From Gracilariopsis chorda (taxonomy: Eukaryota > Rhodophyta > Florideophyceae > Gracilariales > Gracilariaceae): a stretch of DNA of 64,000 bases. The notes below the pieces were generated by a model that saw nothing but the letters and a program-made list of their open reading frames with translations, did not search any database and was not told the origin of the DNA. Made by a program: the position numbers and the translations under genes. Location: assembly GCA_003194525.1 (NCBI GenBank), contig NBIV01000013.1, positions 62,001-126,000 on the forward strand, in the 5' to 3' direction. Positions 21,593 through 32,162 of the stretch are shown one piece after another (within the stretch, counting starts at the first letter, position 1; each line of letters starts with the position of its first letter).

Positions 21593-21698
21593 CTCTCCAG
21601 AGCAGTTCTGATTTCTGGTCAACTCTTGCTTATGTCTTTCTATACTAGTGACGCAGTTCGTGGCCGCAAATCCGATTAAATTGTAGTTACGTTTTGCT

Positions 21699-22435
21699 CT
21701 ACATCCAAGTTTTGCTATCAACTGTCGTCTCTGGTTCAGAGTTGTTTATCCACACACCAGTGTGGCAAACATGATCAATTCTTCTTTGGATATCGTTGTT
21801 TTGTACTGTCAAGCCGTTAGCAAGATTCCGACTGCATTGGATCCACATCAGCTTACCCAATTCCCCGCATTCAAAACTGTTACTGATTCGTTGTAATGTG
21901 GGTTTGAGGCGGTATTCGTGTTCTTCGTGCAGTGAACTGATAGTGTCCCACAGTGCCTTGGAGTCCACTACGATCTCGTGTGTCAATGAGAACTTTCTGA
22001 ATATTGAGTTTAGCGCGTTCTTCAGGGAGTATCCTCGATCATCTGCGAAATCACACGCTAAGACCTCTGCACCGTACGCTGAATAAAACATTCTCTTCTG
22101 CTTGTGGCTGGACCAATCTATGGTATGAGAAAATAATTCTGTTTGCAGTGAAAATCTTTAGTCCTTGCCACATTCCGGACTCTCCATATTCCCTGTCCTT
22201 TCCTGAATGTGAAGCATCTGAAAATGTAGTGATTGATACGGTTCGTACATCTGACGGGCTGAGGAAACGGAGGATTGGTTTCATGCGAAGTAGTTCTGAG
22301 ACTGATGTGTTTGCGTCGATAAGATCCTGTACTTTCAAGTGGGCAATTCGCTGCTGCATCAGTGAGGCGATAAGAGATGCTTGCGGCATCACGGCATTCC
22401 CGAGGTATAACAACGTTCCTGCTAGGGATCGGAAC
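21699..22435 (-). pseudogene. Copia reverse transcriptase end and RNase H, frameshifted
   Basis: Minus-strand frames read SLAGTLLYLGNAVMPQAS and TFSDASHSGKDREYG, then, in another frame, YSAYGAEVLACDFADDRGYS and IVVDSKALWDTI. This is the copia-type RT tail and RNase H in order. The frame changes near 22080 and short open frames show that it is dead. Confidence 0.8.
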
Positions 22436-23130
22436 ATTTTTGTGGTATTCCACCAATGACTGTAGGGTCTTTGTAGCAGAGGTGTATATCCACGTGTAAC
22501 GTCGTAAGCGGCCGCCGCCTTGTGGGCGACTGTCTAGTAGCACAGGCTCGGGTGCCAAACGGTGATGTTTCGTGAGCGCACGAACGGACGAAGAGTCGGA
22601 GGGTTCGGAGATCCCGGCGTCGAATACAGCACAGGATTACCTGAGAAAACAGCACACAACGCCAAGTAAAAGGGGCGAAACGGGATTCAGTAATGACAGG
22701 AATATGACGAGATCCTCGGAACGAAAGCTGTAGCTCAGATACCGTTAGGCACTGATGCTACAGGCGCTCCAATGTCGTAAAAGATTTAGGATTCCTGTAT
22801 TGTACCACTTGGGTAAGAATTTGGTTGTTGGTTGGCCTCCGCCTTCCTCACCTGGGCTTTAGCCCTTTACTAGGCCCATAAGGGCAGCGCGATGGCCTCA
22901 CTGTCAAGCCTACACGTGTGGATAGCCACTATATGGCACTAGAATAAAATATCGAATAAATTATTTGGCAATGGGTGCCAGGGTGGTACAGGTGTACAAC
23001 TGCACTAGTGTGCCACCCATGAGACAGTTCTTTTCATAGCTGTCGCTCAGTAGCGTTAACCTCAACGTCAATTGATGAGTTGCATCCCCCAACTTAAGCG
23101 ATAATTGGCATTCCGAATCCATTGCATCCT
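22436..23130. mobile_element. Insert of 695 bp within the copia RT gene, flanked by GAAC
   Basis: Copia RT coding breaks after ...IVAFR (near 23131) and resumes with FRSLAGTLL (near 22435). GAAC lies on both sides (22432-22435 and 23131-23134), consistent with a 4-bp target duplication. The insert has no clear terminal repeats and no coding region. An inverted pair (GGGTGCCA.../...TGCCACCC) lies at about 22976-23021. The class is unknown. Confidence 0.5.
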
Positions 23131-23853
23131 GAACGCTACAATTTTCTTCTCGTTCTCAGTCACTATGGCGTGTACTTCTTTTCGTCTTTTCCTATCGAGG
23201 TGTATCAGCTTCAGCCTTCTCATGTATCTATTCATCGACATTGTTATCAATCCTTTCTTGTCCGGTTCTATTTCAAAACCACTGAGTAGGATTTTCTGAT
23301 CGATTATTGTCTTTCCTATCACGAACCTCTTTCCTAGGCTTGTGATGAACTGATTGGCGTTATCGTTGGTTCCAGCAATGAGGAAGTCATCGGTAATTTT
23401 CCCAATTATGAGCATGATCTTATCTTCTCTGCGCTTGACGTATAGTTGTCCAATACCCAGAATAGGGTCCAATCCTCCCTGTGTGAGCATCCACTTTTCC
23501 ACTACCTTCATCCACTGCCTCCCTGCCTCGACGATTCCGTAAGGGAGCTTTATAAGCTTCCATAATACCCCTCGCGTTCCATTCCATTCTCGCAAAGGAC
23601 GGACGAATATATCTCTCCTGATCGGACCGCTCTGAAGATAAGCGCCTGTGATGTCGATGGCTGTGAGCCTAAAGCCTAAGAACGTGGTAAGTGAAAGAAG
23701 AAGTCGTATGATGTGTAGTTGCACCGTAGCTGAGTCTTTACGGATTTCGTCTTTTTCCTTATCCCTGTTCCCGTGTGGTACTATTCTTGCCTTCATCATG
23801 CACTCGCCGTCTTCATCTGTCTTCACTTTATATATGACATGGGATGTTATCAC
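23068..23853 (-). pseudogene. Copia reverse transcriptase core
   Basis: The minus-strand frame has AIDITGAYLQS, KLPYGIVEAGRQW and ITDDFLIAGT, with both aspartates of the catalytic pair kept. These are the ordered motifs of the RVT_2 family. It ends in the 695-bp insert, so the enzyme is interrupted. Part of the open frame below 23131 is insert sequence. Confidence 0.85.
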
Positions 23854-24353
23854 ATTCGCGTTTCTTTCTACTTCATTCTCTGGTATCGGTGTTTATGCTT
23901 CTGCCCAATTGCTATCGTGTTCTTTCTCTAACGTGTCGTCGAGAACCCATGATGGTGCGAATGAGAGGTCATTTCTGTTAACCTGTTTACTTCCGATATG
24001 ATCGTATATATTCGCCAATACTCTCTGTTTTTCGGATCTGAGTTGTTTCTCGTTTGGTACTTCTCCCTGTTGTATTCTTTCTGCGCTGTGTATACCGATA
24101 TCTCGGTGCTCGGGTTCTTCGCCTGTCTTACGTGAGGATATCAGGTATTATTCATCAGAAGCATCGCTTGTGCCTGGCTGTTTGTCGAGTTTTCTTCCCT
24201 TCCCCCTGCTTCCGGTGATTCATTGTCATATCCGAGGGCGTTCTCCAATTTTTCTTGCATCAGTTAGGCTGCCAGACGGTTCTCTGGTACTAGTCGTATG
24301 TCTTCATATTAAATCTTCATTGGTCTGCCCTTTCTTGCCTTCCTCGCTACAAC

Positions 24354-24715
24354 CTAATGCTCCCTGGGATCAATTACTTCGGCTTCCGTCCCATACGATG
24401 TCCCGCGTGATGGTCTGATATAAGTGTACATTCGTCTTCCCTGAGGTAGCATGTGAGCGGTGGTGGTTATCGGGGATCGTGTCTTCAGAATTCTGTGTAT
24501 CGCTCTTGTTGCTACCTGTTCCTTATGTGCATCGAGGATTTCATGAGAGATGACTTTGGTTGGTACTTCAAGTAGTGACGGGCGGTATCCTTTCACCAGT
24601 CCGAAGGAGCGGAGGATGGTGGAGCCGAGAATATATTCGACAGAAAAGTGGCCCTGGCGAGGATTCTGTGATGGTCGTCCTGTGATCGTTCGTTGTTGAT
24701 CTTCTCGATGATTCT
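24354..24715 (-). pseudogene. Copia integrase C-terminal tail
   Basis: The minus-strand translation has GLVKGYRPSL, ISHEILDAHKEQVATRAIHR and a G-x-x-M-Y tail, as in the region after the copia integrase core. The DDE core itself is not found on either side of the gypsy insertion. The open frame upstream of 24715 is gypsy LTR read backwards. Confidence 0.65.
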
Positions 24716-25562
24716 TGAAGTGCAACGCCCTCATGAGGGATTCCTGGTACTTGATTATTTTCCCGGTATTATTGGTTGTGTAGTGTGTATATGAACTACG
24801 CCCCACTATGGTGGATATGGACACGTGGGACACAGTCTTGGGCCAATTGGCGGTTGGCCACAGTAGTGGATGTTGCCACGAAATGTGGAGTATTTCTAAT
24901 AATTTTAGTTAGTTGTATTTACTAGTTTTACACACATTTCTGGGAAGTTAGTACTTAGTGCGACGGCGCACTGCCGTCCCACCAGTAAAGCTTCCCCAAC
25001 AAGGGACCCCGAACCTGGGGAGTTGGCTCTAGTTGTTGCCGCTTCCGCGCGTTCTCAACTCCTCCTTGGAGAGAAACGCCGTGAACCACGGGAACTCTAA
25101 CCCCCTTGCACACATAAAGAGACCCATCCTTGGGAATATAATTGTTCCAATCACATTGGTGTTTCGCCCTGTATAGGGAGTCCTGTCCACCGGCGTTGCG
25201 GTATTTGTTCGTCGCTCTCACGACTCACCCTCACCCACTCTTCCTCCTTTCCCTTCATTCTCCTCTTTTCCCCCTTTCAGGGTAGTACATACTGCTTTGC
25301 TACCCGCGGCCCTCCTGTGTGCACCCGCTCACACATCCCCACTTACGTGGAAACATACCTCTACTGAGGATCACACCCCGCTCACGCGGATACCAATTCT
25401 TCGCCTTCACCCCCCTGCGCAAGTCGCGACAGGTGTCCCTGGTCTTACAAACCGGCTTCGCCTTGAAACCTCTGGGAGGGCTCTACCCAACTCGTTTCAC
25501 CTCGTGAGAGGAAGATCCCGAACGTCTTTCGGTGTTCTTCCCCTTTGGGGCATTGCACCACA
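24716..25562 (+). repeat. Gypsy 5' LTR
   Basis: Aligns over its full length with 34694-35520, with scattered substitutions and small indels. It starts TGAAGTGCAACG and ends GCATTGCACCACA. The 3' part carries several perfect short hairpins, for example 25500-25511 and 25518-25532. Confidence 0.9.
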
Positions 25563-25565
25563 AAG

Positions 25566-25577
25566 TGGTCTCCTGAC
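25566..25577 (+). promoter_or_regulatory. Primer-binding site of the gypsy element
   Basis: TGGTCTCCTGAC lies 3 nt after the 5' LTR. TGG at this spot is the usual complement of a tRNA CCA end. The cognate tRNA would end GTCAGGAGACCA; I cannot name it from memory with confidence. Confidence 0.55.
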
Positions 25578-25674
25578 TTAGAATCAGTGTTTGTTTTCCC
25601 TCTTTCGAGGTTTGTCTTCCACTTCCCGGAAGTTCCGGAATCCGGAATCATTTCCGTCGTAACCGTAGCTCCTC

Positions 25675-27780
25675 ATGTCGAGGCAACCCTCCGATGCGGA
25701 GCGTGCGGTCACCGGCAGTCGTTCCCACGATGGTGGAGAAGTCCCCGAAGTTCGGTTCATATCCCGTATTCCGAAGTGGACTAGCTCCAGCTTCACTGGT
25801 GGACCCTTTTCGAGGAATTCAAACCAACCCCAGGAACCCCGGAACACTCTCTTAGCCCTCGTTGTCACCCCGCAGGGGAATGATGCATCGAATCCCGCTG
25901 TCCTGGTATCAAACTCACGTGGAACGGTCGACAACACCCCCCAGGGGACATTCCTAGATTCCCAGGTCCGCGCACTGTGGACCGCCCACGACACCCTTGT
26001 AGGGGAATTGAAATCCCTCCAAGAGGTGGTTATGGCAATCCCTGTGAAAGAGGTTGCCGAGGACCTCCGTATCTTACGGTCTGATGTCAACTCCGTGTTG
26101 GAGAGTTTGGGGCAACCTTCCACTTTCATCGAAGGAGTTGAGTCTCGATTTGATCGGATTGCTGCTCGCTTGGAGATACTGGAGCAGTTCGTTCTCATGG
26201 ACAAACCATCCCCGGATGATCCGGTACCGACTGCATCGCACAACAACCAGCTTGCTGGGAAGAAGAAACGCCGTCATCGACGGAAACACCACCGAAAATA
26301 TTCGGACTCCGATTCTTCAACATCGTCGGACTCATCCCGAATCCATTCGGTTAGCTCGAGCTCCTCGGACTCCGACTCGGAGGACGAGAAGCGAGGCTAC
26401 TCCTCCCGCTCGAAGCGGTCATCGGCCACTGAAGGTGTGGTCCGAACCCGCCAGAAGGGGAGAAGACACCCCGGTCTCCGGGAATTGAAACCGACAAACC
26501 AGGATTACCGGAAGCTTTTATCATACCGGTACTACCGGCTCGAAGACTCGTCACTTGGACGTACGCCCCGTGGTACGGGAAACGTGCGAGAATGCATTAA
26601 GCGAATGCAGCTCTCGCTCCGCAACCAGTATTTTACTGGAGAGGACCCAGTCCTAGTACTGGATTTCCTATCCCGCTTTGTAGCGGAGGCCGATATCCTC
26701 GGTATGAATGAGGGACAAGCCTATTTGGCTTTACCGTATTTCTTACGGGCAGTGGCGGAGGACCAATACATCTCTGTCAGAGGATCATCTCGCGCCTCCG
26801 AGGGAGGAGTTACATGTTGGCCGGAGGCTGTGCAGTATCTACTGCGCTACTACGCCACAAACACCGCTATTCAGCACGCTGTCCTCGCTTTGCGAAATAC
26901 ACGCCAGCGTGCTGGAAAGACCGAGACCGAATACTCGGTGCGCCTTAACAAGGCTTTCCACAGATGTGGTAACGTATACCCCGTTCGGGAGCGCTGCACC
27001 ATGTTCATCGATGGTCTTGACCCGGCAATCCGGAGTTTAGTTACCGGTTATGGTGAGGATAAGCGGAGGATCACCTACCTCGAGCTTGTTCAACACGCTC
27101 GAGCGGAAGGGGATGCACTTCGTGCAAGAACCCCGAACAATCGGGTGAAATCCGCCAAGGCATTGTTGCTGGAAAGCGAAGCTTCCTCACTCCCGCTCAC
27201 TGCGGATGGGAACCCTGGACAGGGATTTGATACCGTGCATTTAGTGCAGGCGGATGGTGTGTCAATACCCACCAGTGATTTACCGTCAACGACGGAGATG
27301 ACCCATGATACGGGAACGGAAGACCGCGTTTTGTACAGTGGTAACAGTCGGGTTCAACCCCAACGACTCCCGTTTTCAAACGATCACTCCCGTTCTCAAC
27401 GGCCTGGGTGGACTGACACCCGCCCTGCGGTTCGTGTCACCGACACTCGGAATAATAATCCGCGTATCGCGGTGTTGGCTCTCATTTGCCACCTGTGCTA
27501 GGCCCATGGTCATACCTCACCTCAGTGTATTTGTTCACTGAAGGAGACGGCCAAGGGAGTGGCAAATTATGAGGCCCTCACTCCAGAGGAGAAACGTTCC
27601 GTCCCGACGGCTTCCTACCTCCGTGCTAAAACGGACTTTTCCCACGCCCTACCACAGACCCCGCATGCGCGGCAAGCTTCATACACCCCGATTCGGGAGA
27701 TCACGCAACCATCCGTTGCAACCCCCGCTTATGCGGATAGAAACCCCCGTCAACGGGATGAAGCACTCGTTGTCGAGTGA
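25675..27780 (+). pseudogene. Gypsy gag, stop codon inside the zinc knuckle
   Basis: The open frame 25675-27501 encodes a gag-like protein: an N-terminal disordered part, a basic HRRKHHRK patch, a Ser/Asp-rich linker, then a retrotransposon-gag domain near residues 300-470 (with YFTGEDPVLVLDFLSRF). The frame ends in TAG at 27499-27501, exactly inside a C-x2-C-x4-H-x4-C zinc knuckle (CHLC, stop, AHGHTSPQC). Reading continues in the same frame to a stop at about 27778. Either this is a nonsense mutation or a read-through site; the other stops in this element favour decay. Confidence 0.8.
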
Positions 27781-28605
27781 ACCAACCCACCGCCGAAGGC
27801 GGAAAACTAACTGAGGGAGTCTCTCCTTTTGGAGAGGCGTCCTCAAGAACGAGGCTGTTGGCGCCCGAGGCGTCCTCGCCTCGCTCCCCGGTGAAAGTCC
27901 TCTCGAGGAAAGACACCGCTGACGCGGACTCTGCGCACCTCGTTGTACTGCGTCGCCCGTGGATACGGAGTAAAAATCCCCGGATTCCCGGTAGAGTCTT
28001 GGTCTTGGCCAAGCGCAATTATAAGGTCTATGCCGACCTTGGCCTTGACCCCCAGTTTATGGTGAGGTTCCTCACCATCCTGGATAAAGGTGCAGGCCCC
28101 AACTTTGTTATGGAATCATTGTTACCCCCGCTTGTGCGGTCGCGTATCCGCTCTGACGCGGTCCCCGACATTTCGGATGCGAACAACAATCCGTTACAAA
28201 TGGTGGGCACCGTGGACCTCGTCGTGAGACTTGGTACCTGTGTGGAGAAGTTGGACTTCATTGTTTGCCGTTCATTGGCAGCACCAGTCATACTGGCATG
28301 TGATTACTGCGACAGATTTGTAGACGCAATCAGGCCCCGCCTCAGGCGTGTAGAACTTGACGACGGATCGTCGGTTCCGATTGTTCGCCGCCCGCTAAAG
28401 CGGTCCTCTCGGAAACAAGTTCCGCTCCCTGCTGCGCAGGAACCACCGCCCGCGTCCCGCGAGTCCACCAAGCTCCGCTTCGCTGCCTCGGTTTCTATAT
28501 CGGCTGAGTCCCAAGTCTGGGTGCAGGTAAATTCCCGTCAACACGGTCTTCGGGTTATATAACCCCTCGCCTCGTTGTACGATAAATCCCAGCTGGCGCT
28601 GGCTA
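27777..28605 (+). pseudogene. Gypsy protease and linker with altered active site
   Basis: The frame from 27777 has MVRFLTILDKGAGPNFVM. The retroviral-type protease active site should be Asp-Thr-Gly, but codon 28086-28088 is AAA (Lys), giving Asp-Lys-Gly. The frame stops with TAA at 28560-28562. Homology (PLASLYDKSQLALANGI) continues in the same frame and then shifts frame near 28650. An active protease is not expected. Confidence 0.75.
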
Positions 28606-29814
28606 ATGGAATTGTCTCCATTTCCCCGGATGTCCCTTTCCGGATATTGGTTGCCAACCTTGGCAAACACCCCCCAGTATCTGGTCAAACACCAAGTAAT
28701 TGGGAGTGTAACCCCCCATCCTATGGGAATGCTGCCAACAAAGATGACAGCCGCCGATGTACTCGGAGTTACCACCTCTTCTGAGGAGTTCGCCCCGCCG
28801 TCCGAAGACGTCAAGTCTAAGGAGGGGGAGGAAACTGCTACTTCAGCGTCGAACATACCGAGTAACTCGGAATTGCGAACCACACCTGATCCACAGGACA
28901 GTGCTCCATCGAGCAACGACCGGATTGATCCGGAAAAGGCACTCGAAGCGCTGGACTTTAGCCACGTGCCAGAGTCGCACCGCGACAAACTCCGTACCAT
29001 GTTACGGGAATTCACCACAATGTGGGATGGCTCGCTTGGCGAGATTAACGCAAGGGAACACCGGATCGATTTAATCCCCGGTGCGCGACCGGTTGCACGA
29101 CCCCCTTACAGGGCAGGTCCGAAAGCTCGGGAAGAGGAGCAGTCCCAAGTGGACAAGATGCTCCGCGCAGGTGTGAATGAGCCCGCTCAATCACCCTGGG
29201 CATCCCCAGTTGTACTGGCTTTAAAGGGCGACGGAACCTGGAGGTTCTGTATCGACTACCGCCGGCTCAATGCCGTGACTGTTAGGGACACGTACCCCAT
29301 CCCTCGTATGGACGAGTGCATTGACTCCCTTGGAGACGCCACCGTGTTCACGGCCCTTGATGCCAATTGGGGATATTGGCAAGTACCTGTCAGACAGGAG
29401 GATCGCGAGAAAACCGCATTCACCTGCCACGCAGGAACGTACCGCTTCTAGCGGATGCCATTTGGGTTAACCAACGCCCCCGCCACCTTTCAGCGTGCAG
29501 TAGATATTCTACTCAACCGCTTTAAGTGGCGGAGTTGTCTGGTCTACCTTGATGATATTATCATCTTCTCCAACTCGTTGGACGACCATCTCACTCACGT
29601 CCGAGACGTGCTGACCGTACTCCGCGATGCGGGAATTACCCTCAAGTTGAGGAAATGCGAGTTTTTCACGGATACTGTGAAGTATCTGGGTCACATTATC
29701 CGTCCTGGACGGTTAGCGATCGAGAAAGCTCGAGTCAAATCCCTCGTTGAGGCGAAGGAACCCCGTACCCAAACGGAACTGCACTCCTTTTTGGGGCTGT
29801 TCAACGTCTATTGA
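28606..29814 (+). pseudogene. Gypsy reverse transcriptase
   Basis: Motifs in order are RPPYRAGPKAREEEQ, VVLALKGDGTWRFCIDYRRL, FTALDANWGYWQVPV, the YRF-stop-RMPFGLTNAPATFQ block with an in-frame TAG at 29449-29451, VYLDDIIIFS (catalytic YLDD kept) and YLGHII. A TGA at 29812-29814 interrupts the FNVY...RFIPNFS block and begins the connection region. The intact catalytic motif with several nonsense codons suggests fairly recent death. Confidence 0.9.
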
Positions 29815-31247
29815 CGGTTTATCCCGAACTTTTCGGATACTGCGGCGCCCCTGAACGCGTTGTTGCGAAAGGGGAACCCCCCAAAACTGGGAACATTTAC
29901 GCCCGAGCAATCGGAAGCCTTCAACTCCTTAAACGAGGCTATGACATCAGCATCGATCCTACATCTCCCAAAACTTGGGGTGCCATACTCCGTGGATACG
30001 GACTCGAGCGACTACCAAGTCGGGTGTGCTCTTTTTCAAACCACCCCCGAGGGGGAACGACATCCAATTGGTTATTGGTCGCGCTCGCTCAATGTTCATG
30101 AGCGGAACTACTCCGTATCGGAGAAAGAGTGCTTCGCCGTCGTATGGGCGATGACCACTCTGCGCCCCTACCTTATGGGAATTTACCTCACCGTGTACAC
30201 GGATCATTCCTCATTGAGGTGGTTGATGAATATCTCCGACCCGTCGGGACGCCTTATGCGCTGGAGACTCCGCCTCGCGGAATATGACTTTCAAGTCTTT
30301 TATAAAAAGGGTGCGCAGAACACCCAGGCCGACGTTTTGTCGCGGTTACCCACAAGTGGGGAAGCACTCCCAACGGAGGATGATGAAGTCCCATGTTTCA
30401 TGGCTATAGACCCGGATGATCCGGAATATGCCGTCGAGGCTAGGCCAGAAAACTGGGACGAGGATGCTGATTTTGACGAACTACTCGCATTGCGAGATAA
30501 ATCTGAGAACCCGTTACCGGGAAACTTTGTACCGGTATCAGCGGAAGAAATGATCCGAGAACAATTCGGCGACCCATTCTGTACGAGGATTCGTGCCCGT
30601 ATCAACGGTGGTGAAGATCTCCCTTTCGGGGTAAACGACAAAGGCTACCTCGTAAGGAAGGTCGAAGCCCGCCCACAGATTCTGGTACCACATTCCCTGC
30701 AATCGCGGGTGTTACATCTATCACACTACGCCCACATTGGAGGTCACCCAGGTGGGAGGAAACTCTACCTAACCCTGCGAAGGGATTTCTATTGGCCCGC
30801 AATGGCGGTGGATTGCTACGCAACTGTGCGGTTTTGTAGCGAATGCGCGAAGAATCGCGTCAAACTCCGCAAAAATGCGAAGAAGATGAAACTATTCCCC
30901 GCAAGGGCGCCACTCGAGTTTATCGCAATTGATCTTCTCCGCCCACTACTCACCACAAAACGTGGAAACAAGTTTCTACTTGTCATCACCGACCGCTTTT
31001 CTAAGCTGGTACGGACTGTCCCTCTTCGGAGGATAACCGCTCTCACGGTGGCCCAGGCTCTGGTGACGCACTGGATTTTTGTCTACGGTCCCCCGGTGGA
31101 GGTGCTCTCCGATAACGGGAAGCAGTTCGTGAGCAAGTTCTTCCAGGATGTTTGTCGCATCCTGGATGTCAAGAACTTGTTCACGACTACCTACCACCCC
31201 CAGTGTAATGGGCAAGTTGAACGCTTTAACCGGACGTTACTCGCGGA
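29815..31247 (+). pseudogene. Gypsy RNase H and first half of integrase
   Basis: The frame (open from 29860) shows RNase H motifs VDTDSSDYQVGCALF, SEKECFAVVWA and YTDHSSLRWL. Next comes the H2C2 zinc finger (HYAHIGGHPG...CSECAK), then the integrase core with FIAIDLL, VLSDNGKQF and NGQVERFNRTL, so all three catalytic acids are present. Coding ends at 31247, where a solo LTR is inserted. Confidence 0.9.
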
Positions 31248-32162
31248 TGTAGTGCAATACATTCCCGCGTACGGGTGATGGTGAAACTCATATCTGAGGT
31301 GTACTCGGTGCGAGCGATGAAGCGGGATGCATGAATTTTAGCCCCCGTTTACCGGGCTAATTAGCGGTCGGGTTACCCAGGGTGGTTATGGGAACATTCA
31401 TATTTTGTGGTACTTGCCTGCCAAGGGTGGTGGACACGTGGCTACAGCCCCGGCCAGGAGGCCCAAAATGGCTACTTATTTTAGTGTAGTTTAGGGGTTA
31501 ATTTTACTTAGGCTAGTGCACTACCTACTGTACTGCACTGAGCTAGTACTTGAGCGTCGGCCACACGACGGCGAGCTCACCAAGAAAAGAAAAAGGAGAG
31601 TTCGGCTCTGACTCTAATCGCCATGCGAAGTGTCTAACTCCTCGCGGAGGTACACCGCTTGCCCGGTAGTTTCACCCGACTCGCACCACCGAGGAGACCG
31701 TGCTCGTCGTACCCAGTGGGTTGTGACCACTCGTGGTATTCATTGTTGTCGTGTGACCGCCCGTACAGGCCCTATCTCCGCCCCAGTTTTGGGTATTGAT
31801 ATTACCGACGTGTGTCGTGAGACCGTGAGACCATCTCTTCCCCTCATATCCCCTAACCGCCGCGCGGTGCGTGTTCGTGTGTGTGTATCGGCACCCCCCT
31901 CCGGGGTCTGTCCCCGCTTTCCGCACGCCCCCGTCGGGTGGTCCCTTTCCCTCTTTTGTTCCCCTGCTCGCAGGCTACTTCCGTACCAGCCGTGGTTCCG
32001 ACCCGTTCTAAGCCCTAAACCTCCGAGGTACATCCAGGCTCCCGACGGAGTTACACCCGTCATACGGGACACGGAGGGCTCTACCCAGCTGGGCCTACCT
32101 CTCCAAGAGAGCAAGGCTTCGAGCTGCCTTGGGTGCCTTTCCCACACCGGGATTGCACCACA
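31248..32162 (+). repeat. Solo LTR of a related gypsy family inside integrase
   Basis: 915 bp starting TGTAGTGCAATAC and ending ATTGCACCACA, so its ends are inverted repeats (TGTRGTGCAAT) like those of the host element. GCGGA (31243-31247) and GCGGC (32163-32167) flank it as an imperfect 5-bp target duplication. Removing the LTR and one copy restores an open integrase reading frame across the site. The interior aligns only weakly with the host LTR (GACACGTGG, CTAGTACTT), so it is a cousin family. Confidence 0.8.

Noticed and set aside
24716-24833. N-terminal part of the minus-strand frame 24354-24833
   Set aside because: It is gypsy LTR read in reverse, not copia protein.
25584-26246. 220-codon minus-strand open frame
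   Set aside because: It is antisense to the gypsy gag gene, which has clear motifs; the frame has no homology of its own.
31248-31278. Integrase frame continuing after NRTLLA
   Set aside because: These codons are the start of the inserted solo LTR; true integrase resumes at 32163.
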